NCBI GenBank assembly: GCA_943704495.1
Contig: CALSCR010002588.1
Location: 7,158 to 69,504 of the forward strand
Direction: 5' to 3'
DNA from: Pigoraptor chileana
Lineage: Eukaryota > Opisthokonta > Filasterea
Length of the DNA: 62,347 nucleotides
Shown piece after piece: positions 1 to 11,800 of the stretch. The number at the start of each line of letters is the position of its first letter. Positions within the stretch are counted from its first letter, which is position 1. The notes below the pieces were generated by a model. It had not been told where the DNA came from. It searched no databases and was given only the letters and a program-made list of their open reading frames with translations. Made by a program: the position numbers and the translations under genes.

Positions 1-289
1 GGGGGGTTGATATGGGATGCTACTGACAATAATTTACCTACTGATCTCTCGAATGGCCTGTGTGTGTTTTTATGTGTGTATATGTGTGTGCATCTCCTGT
101 TGGCACTGATGATGCCTTGACCTGCCTGAACTGACAACTTATAACATCCTTGGAAGATTGTCTCACCCGCTCTGATTTGCTTGATTGTGTATACGTGTGT
201 ATGTATGTGGATGTATGTGTGTGTGTGTGTGTGTTAATGTGTGTATATATGTGTGTGTGATGTTGTTTTTAATTGGTCCGCGAATGCAG
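1..289 (+). other. Intron of UTP25 (partial, window edge)
   Basis: This stretch is low-complexity, TG-rich DNA with several (TG)n runs. It ends in a good 3' splice site (TGCAG at 285-289) that leads into a UTP25 exon. No coding potential is visible, so it is taken as the distal part of an intron whose 5' end lies outside the window. Confidence 0.6.
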
Positions 290-550
290 GGAGAAGGGGC
301 GTGACTTTGACTTTCTGTCATCAATCGAAGTGGTCGTTCTTGACCAGACGGACGTCTTCCTCATGCAGAATTGGGAGCACGTGACCCATCTGTTTGAACA
401 CATGAATCTCATTCCCAAGCAGCCGCACGCAGACACAGACTTTTCGAGGGTCCGCGAGTGGTTTCTCAACGGATGGTGGGCGTCATTAGTTTTCCATTAT
501 CTTTCTTGTATACTTATGTGGTGGTTATGCATGCGTTAGTGTGTGTATAC

Positions 551-586
<36 letters not shown>

Positions 587-2371
587 ATGTGGGTGGCTGA
601 GTGGGTGGCTGTGTTCACATTTGTGCACACGCGATTCATTGAAGGGCTGGAGGAAAAGGCTATGCATCTTTCACGCTGATGCAGTTGCGTATGCATCTTG
701 TGAGCGGAGCGTTTATCTTATGCTGTTGTGTGTGTGTGTGTGTGTGCGTATTTGTGGTCCCATTTGCAGGGGCCGTTTCTATCGACAAACAATCGTGCTT
801 TCGTCGTATTTGACCCCGGAGATCAACGCACTCTGGAACAGACACTGCATCAATATCCGCACATGTGGCCGCCCTTCCTACCCTTTGAACTGTCTGCCGC
901 ATTTCACGCACACCTCTGACGCTTGGTGTGTTATTGTTGTAGTGTGTGTGTATTGATGGCACTGAATCGACGTTCATATAATCCTTGACTTTTGATTTGA
1001 TCTCATTATTCAATGCGCACATTTTGAGAGCAAAACCCGCGTTCTCACTCCAAAGTACGCGGGGAGCATCTGTCAAGTCGTCTCTCAGGTCCAGCAGGCA
1101 CGTGATGCCCCAATTATTGCTACACAATTTTTTTTGTTTTCTATCATTCATACACAGCAAATGCATAGCTGGTGATAATAACCCTTGTTTGCTTTTGTGT
1201 GTGTTTGTTATTGTTATTGGGCGGTGTGCTTGCGTGTGTGCCTGCACGTGACCTGGGTTCTCTGGGCCGTGCCGTGGCAATGCAGGTCTTCACGCGCATT
1301 CCCTGCACATCGTATGCCAATCTTCCTGAGGAGCGATTCGACTATTTTCTGAAGAAGGTGGGTCTCTTGTGCTTCCGTGGGGGAGACTTTTTATGGCCTT
1401 CACTACATCAGTGGCTGCATCTGGTGACGACATCGAACCGTGGGCCCATGGAAGTGAACACCTGGCAACTCTCTTCCCTGTACACCATTCTGCAATGCCG
1501 GGTCCTTCAAATGAGGCAACATACGGAGAGAGGTCTGCATTTCGAATCTAAACCTTGTCGATTACGTATGCTTCCATGTGCACATACGCACGCACGCACA
1601 CGCCCACGCACACACTCCCTCGCATTATTATCGAATTTCTGTAATCTTGGGTGCAGGTCCTCCCCAAAATCCGGGGCGCACTCGGGAACCACACAATGCT
1701 GTTTGTTCCTTCATACTTTGACTTTGTCCGCATTCGCAACCACTTCAAGAAGGAGCGTTACGAGTTTGCGCAGATATGCGAGTGGGTGTCTCTTGTGTGC
1801 TGTGGTTGGGCTGTTCAATATCCGTGTCGAGTCCTGGCCTTGAGATGCAACCACAACGCCTGCATAAATGCATCACAGCTCACCGCACCACACTCGCTCT
1901 GTCATTTGTCGCTGCTTAGGTACACCAAAAACTCGAATGTATCGCGCGCGCGCACGTACTTCTTCCATGGGAAACGGCCTCTTCTCGTTTACACGGAACG
2001 CTTTCACTACTTTCGGAGGTATGCAAATCTGCGAACCGCATCAATGGGTTTCTGTTAAACAATATGCACACAGCAAAGCCGCAAGGCAAGGCATTTGCGT
2101 GTCTAACCCTTGCCCCAAACTTCCGCATTCAAATGTGCGCAGATACCGCGTGAGGGGCATTCGCAACGTTGTGTTTTACGCACCGCCGGAAAACGCACAC
2201 TTTTACAGCGAAATGGTTAATCTTCTCGACGGGAACGTTGGCGGGGGTGGCGATGTCACGTGCTCTGTGCTGTACTCAAAGTACGAGTCGCTCCGTCTCG
2301 AGCGAATCGTGGGCACAACGAGGTCCCAAAAGATGCTTGCGTCGGAGAAGGACACGCACATGTTCTGCTGA
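290..2371 (+). CDS. UTP25: UTP25 (DIEXF/DEF), SSU processome helicase-like protein, 3' part
   Basis: This is the C-terminal half of UTP25, a U3-associated, catalytically degenerate DEAD-box-like component of the small-subunit processome that acts in nucleolar pre-rRNA processing. Exons: 290-475, 770 to somewhere between 864 and 925, about 1031-1088, 1286-1357, 1657-1781, 1920-2018 and 2143-2371. Translation shows family hallmarks in order: [83 protein letters not shown] and [13 protein letters not shown], and ends at TGA 2369-2371. Donors are GTGGGC, GTGGGT and GTATGC. The short exon near 1031-1088 ([12 protein letters not shown]) is supported by frame and family similarity, but the end of the exon before it is unresolved. 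The N-terminal half lies upstream of the window. The gene converges with DENND10. Confidence 0.9.
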
Positions 2372-3208
2372 AAAACTGACTGAGTGGAGGGAGCCTGTCA
2401 TGCGTGCGCGCGAGCTGTAATTCGGTTCGTGGCCTGAGACGCTTCACTCACGCACGTGATTGACGACAGTTGCGCCTTTTGTATTCGGCGTTTAATACCG
2501 CCGGGTCATTACAGGCCCCGTCGCTGATGTGCCTGTTGTGGCACACGGGCTAGGTATTACTGTCAGCAGTCGAGAAGCGGAGGAGCTGTCTGTCTTCAAT
2601 TGGCCATTAAAAAGAGAACTTTGCACTCCTCCGAAAGCGTTGCAGTAATTTGCCCGTGGTGGACCTACTGTAGAGAGGATGTTGTCATCGCAGATGACAT
2701 TCTCAGTACCGTCACTTAGGGATGGATTGGATGCCGTGGGGTTTCCATATGATAAAACCGAATTTTTATAGGTTTATAGAATGGAAGGAAGAGTTGCAGT
2801 TACAGCTCATCCAGAAAAGGGTCTCACAGCCTCAGAATTAAAATCGATACGTTGTGGGTTGTACTTGCCATGATATATAGTTGCCTGTGCATTGCCACCT
2901 CACTTTTTTGGTTGTTGATCTTGGCCGAGCACACCCTCTGTCACCACTATTGCTATTTTATAATTGCAGGTATTGTAATGCGGAGTGCTGTCACGTCTGT
3001 CTTGGTGAGTGAGATACATACACAATAACTGAAATAAATGAGTGCAGTTCCTTCTCATCTGTACTCAATGACGGTCAAACTTCGCATTCCCCTTTTTCCC
3101 TTCTAATTGTTGTTCATGTACACACAGATACCACACAGCCACGCACGCACGCACGCACACACGTACACACACTCGCTTTTGGAAGCTGCAACTACAGTTC
3201 ATGCTGAC
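2372..3208. other. Convergent intergenic/3'UTR region between UTP25 and DENND10
   Basis: No coding exon or structured RNA is recognisable. The stretch holds the presumed 3'UTRs of both converging genes and a short (CA)n microsatellite around 3120-3175. Confidence 0.5.
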
Positions 3209-6200
3209 TCAGTAGCGAGCAAGACCCTCTGTCTTTGCAAAATTCCAGAGGAACGACTGCACGTTCTGGGGGAAGTTCTTCGACTTGAATTCGTCGGGAG
3301 AGATGATTACCTTTCCCGATGCATCCGCTGTGCCGATCGACTCAAGGTTCCCGAGGAGCTCCTTTGTTTTGATAGCAAGTGTCTGTGGATGCGAGGGTGC
3401 GATGCACGAGGGAAGACAGAAGAGTAAGCACATTGAGGTCTCAGTGGTCACTTCAACGCAGTCCGCGTTGATTCAATTCCAACAGAGAGATAGAGAGAAT
3501 GAAGAAATTGGTGCAATGCAGTTTCAGAAACACGACAACAGTCAAACACGCGCACACACACACACAATTGAAGGAGGCCTTGGAATGATCACCATGAAGG
3601 CATGCCACACACACCTTGACGAGGGCCTGGTCAGTCACATCGGGATCCTCGGCACCCCGGATGAGAACTTGTGCGAAATCCTTGTGAATCTTCCCCATCA
3701 CGAAAAACTCTGTGCCCGCAAAAGAGAGAGAGAGAGATGGAGGATCCAGGTCAGCGTCTGAGTGCCCATGAACTTCGTAGAGGAGGGAGACAGAAAGAGA
3801 GAGGGCGTGAGGCGGAAAAGGAAAGAGAGAGAGAGGGAAAGCGGGGAGGTATCGAGGGAGATGCAGGATTCGAGTCACGTTATGGAGATCCCAATCAAAA
3901 TGAGGGAAAGAGACGTAGGATTCAATTCAGTGTCATAGGCGCTATGCCAATGGACTCCAGCAGTGCGTGTGTGTGTGTGTATGTGTGTGTGTAAGTGTGG
4001 TGTGTGTGTGTGTGTGTGTGTGATAGAGAGAGAGAGAGAGAGAGAGAGCTTACCCTTCGCCTGCGGGGCAACGGCGACAGTGCCATCGGCCGCTGAAACA
4101 TACACATGAAAATGGACAAAGAAACAGAAAAGATAAGCACACGCTTGTCTGTGATTGGTATCATTCCTACAGAAAGCATTCGAATGTATTCAAAAACAAT
4201 ATCCTGCAATCAACGACCGCACTCGCACATTCGACGCTCTCGCCAGTACACGCGCAAACCGACTGATTACACGACGATGCAGAGGCATACTAATCACACG
4301 AAGATGCAGAGTCATAACTTCCAACATCGACACACACAATGCACTTCTTCAACTTTATCAATGCATGTTGTGAAATCCGCAAGAAAATACGTAACACCCA
4401 CCGTTTACGAAAACGTCGTAAACATCGTCCCTATTTCCGACGGCGGCGTCAGTAAAACCGGCGCAATAGTGGGATGCGCTGCGGAGGTCATCGAGCTCGG
4501 CGTCCGACAGCCCCGCGTATGGGCGCAGCATACCCCAGTCCTGTCTGTGCCAGGCAAAGAGCGGGAATGCCCTGCATACAACAGCACAATTCATAGACAC
4601 ATAATACACAAAAACACAGAATCCAATTGGGACGGAGAGACGTGAAGCGATTGGATGGAGAATACAAAAAAACCACAAAGTGAGACAATCACACAACAAA
4701 GAAACGGCGGTCAGGACAAAATGGAGGCGTTCATTGTGCATCGTGTGCAGTGGTACATGTATGCAATGAATGTGTGGGTGTGTGTGTGTGTGTGTGTGTG
4801 TTTGCATTGGATGCATGGCAGTAACTGACCTCATTAGTTTGAGGAGGGAATCAACGCTTGGACTGTAGACGGCGACCCTCTTTTTCAGTGCAACGGCGGT
4901 GAATATCAGAATGGAAGACTCCCCAAACTGATTCACGACGTCTGTTGTTGTTGTGTTGTGATGTGTTGTATTAATGTTGTTGTTGTTGTTGTTGTTGTTG
5001 TGCAAACGAAGAGAGAATACAAGGAACGAAAAGAGCGATTACTCACGTTAGTTGCAATGCGGATGTTGAATTCAGCAAAACGCGCACGATGCATCGCAGT
5101 GCATCTCCGCCGAACAATTAGGAAAGTTTCACGTACGGTCTGCCCGTTCCATTGCAAACGTGACTAAATGTAAGGAAATATATATTGATAAAAAGTGTCG
5201 CATTCCTTCATATCATGCGACCCATGAATCTATAATCAAGGACAAGATCCCCACCCCCACCACATACACACAATTGGCGACGCAGAACAAGGGCACTTGC
5301 CTTTAAGAGACCCTGCAATATACGCTTTTCGCACATCGTGTTCGGCGTCCACAAACTTTCCAGCCGTCGGTGATTTTGAGTCAAACTGCCCGCGAGTCAT
5401 CACCGCGAGGTATCCCTCCATGATGCGGCCCGTGTCGCCCGTCTCGGCATACAGCGACGAGAGCGTCTTCCCAAGGGAGGCGTACTTTTCTGGATTGTAC
5501 ACTTTGCTGAGCATAACAACCGAGAATGCGCGAACCTGGACGACAAATAAAACAAACAAACGAATGCATAAGATGGAGACCCATGGTGTGTCAAGTCTGC
5601 TGCAAGTGGTTTGCGATTGGGCGGACCCAGTCTCACAGCGTGGATGGCAAAGATATATGCTCCCAGCAGACAGCTGGTGCAACACAGTATAGTTATTGCA
5701 GCAAGGAGAGGAGGTGTGTGAAGCAGGAACGAAAGGATGGACGAGGGAGGGCGCTTCCATCGCACGCGCATACAGCACTGAGTGAGGAGGCCCACCTTGG
5801 GTAGCTTGGCAAACTGTCCCGAGGCATTGAATATATAATACCACGTGCTGTCCAGTTTTCCAAAGAGGAAGTCTGTCGGCAGGGAGTTCTCCTCGAGGCC
5901 ACTCTTAGCGACGAGGACGTCACGCAGTCGGGCATCGCAGGTGGGAAAGCACCACGTCCAAAGCACATCGCCGTTCGTGTCTTTCTCTGTGGGATGCAAG
6001 ATCAGAGGATGGTCGGAGAATGCAGGACATCAGCGCACAGTCGATATTTGATTATATCACATTACAGTGATTGATCCATGTCGAACCCGCACTGCACACG
6101 TCGCTACATAAAGCAATCGGTTGCAACAAATGTGGTAGTTGTGGACGATTAAGATTACGTAAGTTGTGCTTTCATACCAATTGTGGCGACACCAGTGAGA

Positions 6201-6217
6201 CCATCCACTCCCGCCAT
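3209..6217 (-). CDS. DENND10: DENN domain-containing protein 10 (FAM45-like)
   Basis: Predicted 351-residue DENN-family protein, against 357 for human DENND10/FAM45A. Family members are late-endosomal and have been linked to RAB27 regulation. Coding exons (minus): 6217-6178, 5986-5796, 5535-5301, 4941-4830, 4571-4402, 4092-4054, 3709-3615 and 3382-3209; every junction keeps frame. Family motifs: EKDTNGDVLWTW near residue 14, MLSKVYNPEKYASLGKTL, HDVRKAYIAGSLKD, ALKKRVAVYSP, FAWHRQDWGMLRPY, NRDDVYDVFVN, VMGKIHKDF and a C-terminal IKTKELL...NFPQNVQSFLWN segment. Intron 3 uses a GC donor (AAAG|GCAAGT at 5300-5295), forced by frame. Intron 6 carries three copies of a dispersed repeat, and intron 3 has a (GTT)n tract. 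The start ATG at 6217 lies 369 bp from the divergently transcribed aminotransferase start. Confidence 0.93.
3725..3960 (-). repeat. Three degenerate copies of the 63-65-bp intronic repeat (DENND10 intron 6)
   Basis: On the plus strand, units at 3725-3780, 3854-3891 and 3903-3960 each start with a GA-rich tract. They continue with the GTAGGATTCAAGTCAGTGTC-like core and end in GGACTCC-like sequence. Read along the gene (minus) the unit is GGAGTCCAT...CAGCGCC...GACACTGA...AATCCTAC followed by a CT tract. It matches repeats in introns of ACAD10, EED, UBC9 and NAA25. The second copy is the most decayed. Confidence 0.75.
4767..4803. repeat. (TG)n microsatellite
   Basis: A run of TG/GGTG dinucleotides inside DENND10 intron 4, typical of the microsatellites found in most introns here. 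Confidence 0.9.
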
Positions 6218-6586
6218 GGTTGCACACACGTTGGAAAACAATAATCAACTCGGAATAAACTGAATAAACTGTGAATTATTGAGCAAAGTTGTCCGTTGTT
6301 ACAAATACAATAGGCCGCCTTTCCAATTATTACGCAGTGGACGAAACGTAAACAGATTCAAAATGATATCACGGTGACGATACTGACGGAAAAGACGTCA
6401 TCGGATGCACACGAGAGCGCTGCTGATTATGCAACCTGTTGCAATTACAGTGCACGCGACACACTCTAAAGGGAGTGAGAGAGAATGCGCGAAAGATGCA
6501 GCATCGCACAGTGAAAGATCAGAACAAACTACTTCTCCTGACCATAGGTAATGTGCATCGGATCGTAAGTTCAACACAATTGGAAA
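6218..6586. promoter_or_regulatory. Divergent promoter region, DENND10 / aminotransferase
   Basis: A 369-bp gap between two outward-facing ATGs must contain both promoters and 5'UTRs. An ATF/CREB-like half-palindrome (GACGTCAT) lies at about 6394-6401. No TATA box is evident. The assignment rests on position and one motif only. Confidence 0.45.
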
Positions 6587-8489
6587 ATGTCGGCGGCCAA
6601 CAGTGACTTTTTGGGTGCCAAAAATGTGCCCAACCAAAAGATCCAGTTCAACATCAAGGAAGGGGAGATCCACATGGGTGTGGGCGCCCCGGGAGACGAT
6701 CTGCTCATGCACAGTGTGAAGGCTGCTTCCAAGGCTGCTGTGCATCGATTGGTATGTTGTGATTGTTCGGTGATTTGCGTTTGGTCGGGTTGTGCTACCC
6801 AGTATCCCTCTTAAGTTGTATTGGGTTTCCGTAGATCAACCCACTTCCCCGTGCGTATTTGCTCTGGATCGCCCGTTTACTGCCGTTATACAGTTGTAAA
6901 TGCGTGTCATACTGCAGAATAGCTGTGTTCAATGTCTGCGCAACGTGGAGCAGTCGATTTAACTTGATTTACAACCACGGCACGATGCTCCCTTTTTTTG
7001 CGCCAGGCACAAGATGATGCATGCTGTCTATTCCAGTATGGGCCGGAGCAGGGGGAGTGCGAGTTTCTCAAGGCTCTCGCGGGCTTCCTGAGTCCCAGAT
7101 ATCGCGATACCGTTGCACCGTGAGTGGCCTGCATACCTGTGTGCTCCGTGCATGCATGCATGCATGCAGCATGCATGTTGTGCTTTTGCTCACACACATC
7201 GCTATTGATGCGCCTGTGCAACAGACTCCAAACTCAGCTCCACTCCAAAGTTACTAACCTCATTTGCATGCCCCTCTGATCCATCGGTGAACGATAGTGA
7301 ACATCTGATGGTCACGTGCGGCGCATCCGAGGGCCTTACGATGGCGTGCTCTATACTCGTTAGCCCGGCGACTGCGTATACGTTGAGGACCCGACATACT
7401 TTCTTGCGCACCAAGTGTTCGCTGATCACGGCCTGAAAGTGATTCCCATCCGCACAGACGCAGAGGGCATCGTTGTGGAAGATCTAGACGCAGCTGCGAC
7501 AGTGAACCGCTCGCCACACCACCAGGATATTGCCGCAGATGCAGTGCCGTCTCGATTCAACGGGATGGTGTATCTCGTACCGACATTCAACAACCCCACG
7601 GGGCGCATCATGTCGGATGCGCGCAGGAAGGAAGTGGTCCGTCTTGCATACCAGCACGGCCTCGTTGTCATGTGCGACGATGTCTACGAGTTGCTATCAT
7701 ACCCTCCCTCGGGGGGGACGCTCGATGTGCCGCACCGCCTTGCCGCGTACGACACTGGCGCCGGCCGCGTCGTGTCCAACTGCTCATTCTCAAAGATATT
7801 CGGTCCTGGCATTCGCCTCGGGTGGTTTGAGGCACAGCAGGCGCTGCTCCAGCCCCTGGCAGACTGGTGAGTGCGCTTACCTATGCGTTCTCGGTTACTT
7901 CGCACTCTCTTTGACGTCGCCGGATCGATCCCCTTATGTTTGTGTTTGGTGTTTGCAGTGGGAAAATAATATCCGCAATCGATATGTGCTGACATGACTT
8001 CTGCACACGATACGATACACATGTATATGCACACACACACACACGCACACTGCCGCAAACCCAACTCATTTGTCGTGCAGTGGCAAGCTCGCTTCTGGCG
8101 GTGCGCTGAATCAGTTTACGAGCGGGATTATGACGAGTGTGATGACGCTTGGTCTCCTGGACACACTCGTCGACTCCCTCCGCACTGTCTACGGCGCCCG
8201 CCTCGGCGCACTGGTCGCAGCGCTCCACAAGGACCTCCCGGAGGCAGAATTCTCGGCACCCCTCGGCGGTTACTTTCTGTGGGTGCGTCTCCCCGAGGGC
8301 ATCGACACTGAGAAGCTTCTGTCGCACTGCCGCGATGCCCACGCGGTCGCTTTCCAGCCCGGGAACCGCTTCTCCGTCACGAAATCGTTTGGAAATTACC
8401 TTCGCCTCAGCTTTGCCCACTACAGTGCCGAGCAGCTCACCGAGGGCATTGCGCGTCTGAGCAAGGGGTACAGGTCCCTTCCCCAGTGA
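6587..8489 (+). CDS. Fold-type I PLP aminotransferase (aminoadipate/aromatic class), with a frame break
   Basis: Class I/II PLP-dependent aminotransferase resembling yeast YER152C and bacterial 2-aminoadipate transaminases. Exons: 6587-6751, 7007-7119, 7298-7866 and 8081-8489. Motifs in order: LFQYGPEQGECEFL, LMVTCGASEGL, VYVEDPTYFLAHQVF, VPTFNNPTGR, VMCDDVYELL, the Schiff-base lysine motif SNCSFSKIFGPGIRLGW, and SGGALNQFTSGI. Exon 3 is one base short of an open frame: sequence up to about 7366 reads in one frame and from about 7367 in another. This could be an assembly or sequencing error in the CCCGG stretch, or a real lesion. All other sequence looks well conserved. Splice junctions are GTATGT, GTGAGT and GTGAGT. 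Substrate cannot be told from sequence. The gene converges with ACAD10. Confidence 0.82.
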
Positions 8490-8862
8490 GAGACCGATTG
8501 TGTTCACATTCTCTCGCGTTTGCATTTGTGTGTCTCCACATTCCGCCTTGGTAAACGTGCGTTGAAACCGAAAGGTAGCACTGCCACTGACGCTGCACTA
8601 CATTTGCGATTAGTCCAGTGTGTATTCGCCCCCAAAAGAGTCTCACTTTTGAAAATCTTTAATGCAGTGCTTTGTGCAATTTTCGCCCGCTTTGTAGAAT
8701 AGTTCCACACAAGGGGACGAACATATACAGACACTGACAATCCACAAAAAACCAAACATTTCAAAACACAGACGATGTGGTCTTCACGGCAAAGTGCATG
8801 CAACCCAACAGCTCACACACACAACGCACACAGATCCACAACGCCGCATGTAGTGTGTCGCA
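8490..8862. other. Convergent 3' region, aminotransferase / ACAD10
   Basis: A 373-bp gap between two stop codons. No exon, RNA gene or clear motif is seen; it presumably holds both 3'UTRs. Confidence 0.5.
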
Positions 8863-11800
8863 TCACAGCTTTGCAGCCTTGCGGTACTTTGCCAACTCCG
8901 AGAGGCCAACTGTCTGCACGTGCACCTCGTCGGGACCGTCCGCCAGCCGCAGCACGCGCGCCCACGTCCACAGCTGTGCGAGGGGAGTGTCGCCGCTGAG
9001 GCCGACTCCGCCGTGCGCCTGCATGGCACGGTCAATCACACGCGACGCCATGGCAGGGGCAGCCACCTTAATCATCGCAATCTCCGCCCTCGCCGCCTTG
9101 TTGCCGACAGTGTCCATCAGCTCCGCCGCGCGCAGAGTGAGAAGGCGCGCCTGTTCGATGTCCAGACGCGACGCCGCAATGTCCGCAATGATGGTACCTT
9201 GCTCGGCGAGTGGCTTGCCAAACGCAGTGCGGTTGAGCACGCGGTGGCACATGAGCTCCAGGGCGCGTTCGGCATGGCCAATCAGCCGCATGCAGTGGTG
9301 GATTCGCCCCGGTCCAAGACGGCCCTGCGCAATCTCAAATCTGCAGTCGCGCGAGATGAAGGGATGTCAGTTGGTGTCATGGGGCGCTGTGCACATGGAC
9401 TCCACAGTGGCAAGAGAGACAAAGACAAGCAAACACCACACGGTACAACACATATGCAGTATTTACTCAAGAGTCCCAGAGAGCCAGTGCAAAAACACAC
9501 AAACTCGGATATCTGGGGATTCATAATTCAACGGCTGCAATTGAGCAGCAGCACCACCCACCCGCGACCCAGACCGAGGAGGACATTTTCGGCGGGAACG
9601 CGCACGTTTTCAAACGTCATTTCCGCATGGCCGTGGGGGGCGTCATCAAATCCCATGACGGTCATTGGACGCCTGACGGTGACTCCGGGAGCGTCCATGG
9701 GCACCAGGACCATCGAGTGCTGCAGATGCTTGGGTGCATGCGGATCGGAGCGGCCGAGAACAATCGCTAGCTTGCACCGGGGATCCATTGCGCCTGTGCG
9801 TGTGCGGCCGTGCACGTCGCGAGGCGCGTGTCATGTGGCAGTGTGAGCATATATGTGATGGAGAAGACATGTCCCAACAACACAAAACACCCTCCTCATG
9901 CAAGCAGCAACCCCTCACCCGAGATCCAGTGCTTGTGGCCGTTGATGACAATTTCGTCTCCGACGCGTTCAATCCGGGTGGAGATGTTTGTTGCGTCAGA
10001 GGATGCGACGGCGGGCTCCGTCATCGCAAAGCACGACCGCGTGGTGCCCTCCAACAGCGGCATGAGCCACTTTGCCTTCTGCTGCTCCGTGCCGTAACGG
10101 ACGATGATCTGCGTTTTGTTTGTTTTGTATGGTTTCGACCAGGAAAAATGGTATCGGGAGCAGAATCAGGATTTTTGTTGCCGTTGAAAAATACACACAA
10201 TACAACACAAAAGGCACACACAAAATACCATCCACTGGGGATATTCTTATCATCGCAAACGCCAACGCCAACCAAACAACAAAAAAAACTCACCTCCATG
10301 TTGCCAGTGTCGGGGGCGCTGCAGTTGAAGAGCTCGGAGGAGAAGAGGACGCGGCCCATGACCTCGCACAGGTGCGCATACTCCCAGTTGGTCAGCCCCG
10401 CACCGTACTTGCCACCGTCCGTCTCGACGGGCATGAACAGGTTCCAGAGCCCAGCCTCCTTCGCCTTCTGCTTTAGGTTCTCGACAAGTGGATGGATTGT
10501 CCAGCGCGCATCCGTCTGTGCGTGCGCAGCCATCGCCCTCTCGGCCTTGTACACATGCGCATCCATGAACTCGAGAAGCTTCACGCGAAGCTCCTCGGCG
10601 CGTCCCGTAAGCTTGCGGGAGGGTGCCACGTGAGCCTCGGCGTGGCGTGCGCGCGTTGACACCGGGCCCGATGCCCCCGACTTGCCAGCGTCGGTGTCGA
10701 CGAGTGACGAGGGCGTTCCATTGATTCCGGCGATGCGGACGGCAATCGTGGCCATCTCCTTGGCCATGGCCCCGACGGCCTGTGCATTGGAGGCGCTGGC
10801 CTGGCCCTTGAGTGCGCGCTGATACACACCCTGGAGAATGGCCGCCACGCGAAAGAAGGAAAATCCCATGTAGAAGTTCCATCCCTGAACGGGAGGGCGC
10901 TTGACACGGCGGCAGTATTCGGCAACGTATTCGGGTTCGCTGGGGATGCCCAGGGCGCTCGTATCCTTCCCGGCAAAGCCGCGCAGGCCTGGGAATTGGG
11001 GGCTGAGGTGGTACGGGAGGCAGTTGTACGATACGTCAGAGATGGGATCGCCCAGCGTCGACAGTTCCCAGTCGAGGACGGCAAGAACGCGCGGCTCGGT
11101 CGGATGGAAGATGATGTTGTCAAGCCTGTGTTTTGCGCGGGGACAAGGCATTCAGAGTGTGAATGTGAGAGTGTGAGTTTGAGTATGTGGAGGGCGGAGA
11201 GGGGGTACTTTGGTGGTTGGTTGACAGACTACACATACACATTGCAGACATCACGTGGGGTTGAGCGTCACACACAAAGTGCGCTGCACAAGCCACATGA
11301 ACACGAAATGCAAACAGTGGCAGGGCACGCACCTGAAGTCGCCGTGGACGATGCCAGTGGGGCCCTCGGGAGGAATGTTCTTGGGGAGCCACTCCATAAT
11401 CTGCTCCATGGCCGGAATCTCCTCCGTCTGAGACGCGCGGTATTGTTGCGACCAACGCTGCGTTACCATTCATTAAGCAAGGGAAAGAGGGGGAAGAGGG
11501 AGATGCAAAGTAACAGAGAGATACATTTGAATCGCAGGCATCAGAAGGAACGATCCAATTCCCGCAGTTCATTGGTAATCCATAAGTAAAGGTTACTGAA
11601 TAAAGGTGCCCCACGATATCGCAGTCACCGTCGGACGGACGCCCGTACCGCACCCCAGCCCCACCCACCTGCACCTGGCGGACTGCGTAGTTTTCGCGGC
11701 GTCCGTAGTCGGTGAGGCCGATCTTGTCGGGGTCGATCGAGTGAAGGCTCGCAAGCACACCGCACATTGCGGTGTAAATTTCCGAGCGTTCCTTTGGAGA

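Noticed and set aside
660-1280. A minus-strand 206-residue frame in the UTP25 intron region
   Set aside because: It consists largely of translated (CA)n microsatellite and crosses two UTP25 exons on the other strand.
8920-9846. A long plus-strand frame opposite ACAD10
   Set aside because: It spans two exons and an intron of the dehydrogenase domain on the other strand, and the product is basic and motif-free.
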